In this document: positions 60,368 through 64,000 of the stretch, piece after piece
Position numbering within the stretch: the stretch's first letter is position 1
Layout of the letters: each line of letters begins with the position of its first letter
NCBI GenBank assembly: GCA_932521035.1
Contig: OW051495.1
Coordinates: forward strand, 3,658,001-3,722,000
Source of the DNA: Oscheius dolichura
Taxonomy: Eukaryota > Nematoda > Chromadorea > Rhabditida > Rhabditidae
DNA: 64,000 bases
Direction of reading: 5' to 3'
Made by a program: the position numbers and the translations under genes
The notes under the pieces: model-generated
Told to the model about the DNA's origin: nothing
Database searches by the model: none
Seen by the model: only the letters and a program-made list of their open reading frames with translations

Positions 60368-61469
60368 CTAGCACTGATTGAGCTCGGCACACCACAGCGC
60401 CTCCACCACCTGCTGGTCCACGAACCGGGCCAGCTCCGCTATTCTCTTATCTGAACTTATTCCCTACAGTATCCCCTCGGTCTCCCCTACCCGCCAATTG
60501 GTAACACTGGTCAGCCGACGGTCCTTTACTCAATTTACACGCCGAATTCGCGAAGACCGTTATGTCCGCCTGAAATGGAACTATTCACAGATGGTCGTGG
60601 TGGGACCCACCTTGGATGTAACGGCGTAGGTCTTGGCATTCTCGAGCATCCTCTCGCAAAAGGCACAGGTCAGTCGGTTGTCGTCCGTTTGCTCCTCCAC
60701 CTCCCGGATCTGATTGCCTATCCGGTCGGCCGGGTCCCGTCGGGAAGCGGGAGTGTTCGTGAAGGGAAGAGGCACAGGCTCCGTCGTCGTCGTCGTCGTC
60801 GTCGTCGTGGTGGTCATCGGCGTCGTCTCGAATGTCGTCCCCTGCTCCTCCGGCGGCGGTCCTCCCATCTAAAGTCTCTGCTCCGGGTTACGGTAATCCT
60901 TACGGCGAATGGGTTGCCCTCCTCGCAGAGATTGAGCCGGAGGCAGATGTCCTTGGTGGAGAAGTCATAGTTGAGGGCGAAGTAGATCTCCGGGAGGCTC
61001 GTCTCGACGAAGGTGAAACACTGCTCCTGGGGAGGACGGGATTACTGACCTCGGGAGGGGGAGAACCTTGAAAACGAGGGGTAGGAGGCGGCATTTGTCG
61101 TAGAAAGCGTTGCGAAGCTGGTTCTGACTGAGGCCCACCCGGTGTTTTGTCACGGATAACAGCTGGGTGCACAGGAAGCAGCCGAGATTCGACGGCTCCG
61201 ACCTGCCATCAAAAGAAATAGAGGGGGACGGGGGCCGACTGACTTGGTCTCTTTGGAGTCGTCCGTGGCAAAGGGCCGGCTGAAGTAGCCCGCCTCCAGT
61301 GCGTAGGCACAGCAGCCGAGCACTGAAAAGCGACAGTTAACCATGTCTCAATTTGTTGGCTGTCCTCCTCCGTTTTTGACCTCCAAGCGGAGGAATTAGT
61401 CTAACTAATGGAGTCTCTCTCTCTCTCTCTATCTGGGTTTACCCGACCTAGAAAGCGACGAACCAGCAT
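60368..61469 (-). CDS. secreted protein with two saposin-B domains
   Basis: Signal peptide MLVRRFLVLGCCAYA from exon 1, which joins in phase to ALEAGYFSRPFATDDSKET. Domain 1: GCFLCTQLLSV, NAFYDKCRLLPLVFK, EQCFTFVETSLPEIYFALNY, DICLRLNLCEE. A Thr-rich linker (a run of ACG/ACC/ACA codons from a trinucleotide repeat at 60782-60808) follows. Domain 2: LTCAFCERMLENAKTYAVTS, NSACKLSKGPSADQCYQLA, RFVDQQVVEALWCAELNQC. Both domains keep all six cysteines in the saposin order. Members bind lipids or permeabilise membranes; in nematodes many are lysosomal or antimicrobial. An acceptor (CTTTCAG) lies about 45 nt upstream of the ATG. Confidence 0.86.
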
Positions 61470-61479
61470 CGACGGCGTT

Positions 61480-62590
61480 GTCCCTTGCCCGTGTCGCCGA
61501 CTGTCTCTTGCCGCCTGAAAGGGATAATAGAAAGCGGGGATCAGAAGAGGAAGCTGGAAGGACGAGTGCATAGAAGGAAGAGGGCGGGGGGACGCTTGAC
61601 GAGGAGTGGATACGTGCGCGCGAATATTTGCCGGTCATAGTAACGGCAAACACTTGACACTTTCGGTGCTACTACTTCACGCCTCGGGCTACAGTCCCAT
61701 GCTCTTCTCGAAAGATCATCTAGGGAGGTCGGAGAGGAGAGACCAGAGAGGAGGAGAGTCGTACTGGTCGGCCGAATGTGTTCCTCAGCGTGGGAAACCA
61801 GTCAGCTCTATGAAAAACGGCGTCAAGATGTGAGAGGATCTCGATATTTAGACAATGGAAGGCCATTTTGAGAGGAGGCAACGGCAGGCGGCTGATAAAC
61901 AACCGGATACAACCCACGGGGGCAACCAGTCACTGGATCGTGTTCCCAGACAGCTGACTTCCCTTGCTTCTTCTATTTTTCTCATCCGGTGGTCATTTCC
62001 ATCCTGTTGTAGCAATGAAATGCCAGGGGAAAGATGGATAAGGACTGTTTGTTCAGAATAGAAGTCAAGGAGATGGAAAGTTATGTAAATGGAGGGGTCA
62101 CCGTGGAGAGAGCGAGTCTAGGGCCGGTTTGGGCACAATTACGGGAGAGAGAAATCCTCCAAAAGAAGAAATTAGGCGAGAGAAGAAACAGCAGGAGGCA
62201 GACCATTTCGAGGTCAAAAGAACTGTTTCAATCCGACACAACAAGCTCTATTTTGGATGAACAAATGGGAAGGGGTGGGTTTAGAATTCGGCTAGGGACC
62301 GACTGAAATGATCCATCGACCTTGGTCGTGAGATTTGCACGGCATTAGAGGGAAAAAGAAAGGCATGAACTTGCAATGAGGACCATTGTTATACGATAGA
62401 GGTCGCCGATAGTTTTAGACTGCGGGGAGGCCGCCATGCTTGCAACAATTATGTGAACCACCGACCCGAACACCGAAATATGATCAGATCCAGAATTTAT
62501 ACTATACCCATCGCCTCAAATATTACGAGTAAAAATGTTTCAATTATTACATTACCTCGAGTATTAGCAAGATATTATTTATTTGCATGG
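61480..62590. other. no supported gene
   Basis: Short plus-strand frames such as 62034-62306 are charged but have no conserved motif, and no splice structure could be built. It separates the saposin gene from the 3' end of pinin; minus-strand AATAAA at 62578-62583 belongs to pinin. Confidence 0.4.
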
Positions 62591-62604
62591 AAGATTTCAT
62601 GTAA

Positions 62605-63901
62605 TTATTCCTCATTATCGTTAGATGGGGTTGGCTCTCTGCGATAGACATCTGCATCTGACATAACAACAATCGAAACAGGATTGTGTTCCTCAATTTC
62701 TGGTTCATCTTCCTCGTATTTGAATGCTTCATCGTCACTCCGACTGTAACTTCTGCTGCGACTTCGCTTCCTTTCGGTTTTGAATGCGCTTGGAGCTTTA
62801 ACAGGAGTTCCACTCCGAGCACGTCCACGTCGATGGTCGTTTTTAATGTCACTTCTATCTTTAGTTTTTGGACGATTTAATTCTTTCACAAGGTTTGCTT
62901 TGCGCATTTCGATAAGATCTAAACTATTTTACAATTGAACAAAAACTACTATACGGTCAATATTTTCTTGGCTGTTCTTCAGTAGCTCCAATGAGCGAAC
63001 ACTATGCTTGGCTGGCATGAAGAAAATCACTGGTCTTGTTTTCGTTTGGATAGCCTTTTTTAGCAGTTCGTAATGTGCAACTTTATGTTCTGCCTAAACA
63101 ATTTTGCCAAAAAAACTGTTAGACTCACATATTGGAGAAGAGCCTTTTTACGTTTTAACTGACTCACTTCTTCTTCAGCTTCTTTGGCTTTTTGGATACG
63201 ACGTTCCTTTTCTTCTCGCGCCTAACATAATTTGATGAAAATAAGAAGGTATAAACAATAACTTTTTGTATTTGTAGGTTTTTCGCATCAGCAAGTTTTT
63301 TTTCTACCTCTTGAATTTTTTCAGCTTGTCGTGCAGCAGATCGGTCCCTACGATTTTCTAATGAACCGAGAAGATTGTTAAATAATCTTCGATTTCTGAA
63401 AAGAAACCTGCGCAATATTCATTTATAGTACAAACCTTGTTTTCTCTTGCCGATCTGCACTTTTTACAAGTTCTTCAATACGTTTTTCTCGACTTTCTGA
63501 TGACGAAGGAGGATGAATAACAATCGAAGATACTGTTCTAAACGAAGGAAAGTAAACAATTAACTGTTCCAAATAGTGCCCATAATTTGTGTACGAATAC
63601 CTTTTAACATCGGGATCCTCCTCTTTATCACTTGATCCGCCATTATTGCCAGTGTCTTCATGATAATTGTGTTTATCTCTGAAAGCAATGACATACGTGG
63701 AACAACGATTTTTCAACTTTTTGCTAGATGATAACTCTGAAGTGAATTTGCGTTTTCGGTTTTCATTTAAATGAATAAAACGCCTGAAAATATGAATGGA
63801 AATATGATTGATAAAACAAACTGAGTAGAGAGAACCATAGGCTCAATCTCCTTCAAGCGAGCATCAACATTGGCCAATTCTTCGTTGATATTAATAGTCA
63901 T
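62605..63901 (-). CDS. PNN: pinin, nuclear speckle / exon-junction associated protein
   Basis: Splicing-related nuclear protein. Start MTININEELANVDARLKEIE directly after a TTTCAG acceptor; the NVD-containing first helix is a pinin feature. Then SDKEEDPDVKR, NRRLFNNLLGSLENRRDRSA (compare the pinin core RRxFGLLMGTL), ARQAEKIQEVEKKLADAKNL, AREEKERRIQKAKEAEEEVS, and KKAIQTKTRPVIFFMPAKHS, which matches the conserved IRTKTKPHLFYIPG block. The C terminus is a short RS-rich segment (KTERKRSRSRSYSRSDD) followed by an acidic part ending TPSNDNEE. It is much shorter than vertebrate pinin, lacking the long Gln/Ser tail. Confidence 0.88.
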
Positions 63902-64000
63902 CTGAAATTTTGTTATACTACGCCACTAAAGTTGCAATTTTTTGTTTATCACAGCCATTTTGACAAGACATTGGCCAGAGGAGACTACAATGTGGGCCAA

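Overview
The window looks like nuclear DNA from a compact metazoan genome, most likely a nematode. The evidence is spliced protein-coding genes with very short introns (commonly 34-45 nt), 3' splice sites of the type TTTCAG or TTTTAG without a long pyrimidine tract, outron-like acceptors directly before start codons, tightly packed same-strand gene pairs that look like operons, and a gene set of animal families. I could not fix the clade. No tRNA, rRNA, CRISPR array or prokaryotic feature was seen. Most genes were assembled by joining exons by hand, so internal exon borders are predictions; outer borders are start and stop codons read from the sequence.

Layout. 1.5-10 kb (minus): ATIC, the last two steps of purine synthesis, directly downstream of NAPRT, the first step of NAD salvage from nicotinate; two other genes sit inside ATIC introns, a plus-strand i-type lysozyme and a minus-strand Cys-rich protein. 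11-15 kb (minus): a WASP family actin regulator with an unknown ORF inside its large intron. 15.9-19.5 kb (plus): Hrs (ESCRT-0) followed by a small glutaredoxin. 19.5-20.1 kb (minus): a small secreted protein. 20.9-22.1 kb (plus): ribosomal protein S2 with two intronic H/ACA snoRNAs. 22.5-28.6 kb (minus): a K-Cl cotransporter with two possible first exons. 31.8-32.9 kb (plus): an unidentified coiled-coil protein, convergent with NADP isocitrate dehydrogenase (minus, to 34.5 kb). 35.6-36.5 kb (minus): a small Gly-rich secreted protein.

38.4-45.5 kb (plus): an ASK1/NSY-1 type MAP kinase kinase kinase whose largest intron holds CHMP5/Vps60 (ESCRT-III, minus) and a 261-bp foldback repeat. 45.8-46.9 kb (minus): a single-Tudor-domain protein. 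47.5-48.0 kb (plus): thioredoxin. 48.2-53.5 kb (minus): a cadherin. 54.0 kb: a short plus-strand ORF. 55.6-58.2 kb or further (minus): an Enhancer-of-zeste/MES-2 type histone methyltransferase. 60.4-61.5 kb (minus): a secreted double saposin-B protein. 62.6-63.9 kb (minus): pinin.

Base composition is a mosaic. AT-rich blocks (about 9.5-9.8, 10-22, 39.2-42.2, 55-60 and 62.4-64 kb) alternate with GC-rich blocks, and some borders fall inside single genes (NAPRT, nsy-1). The stretches 28.7-31.7, 36.5-38.4 and 54.3-55.5 kb appear non-coding and simple-sequence rich. The most interesting signals are the nested genes, the paired snoRNAs with covarying stems, the nearly fused NAPRT-ATIC junction, and introns that may be as short as 26 nt.
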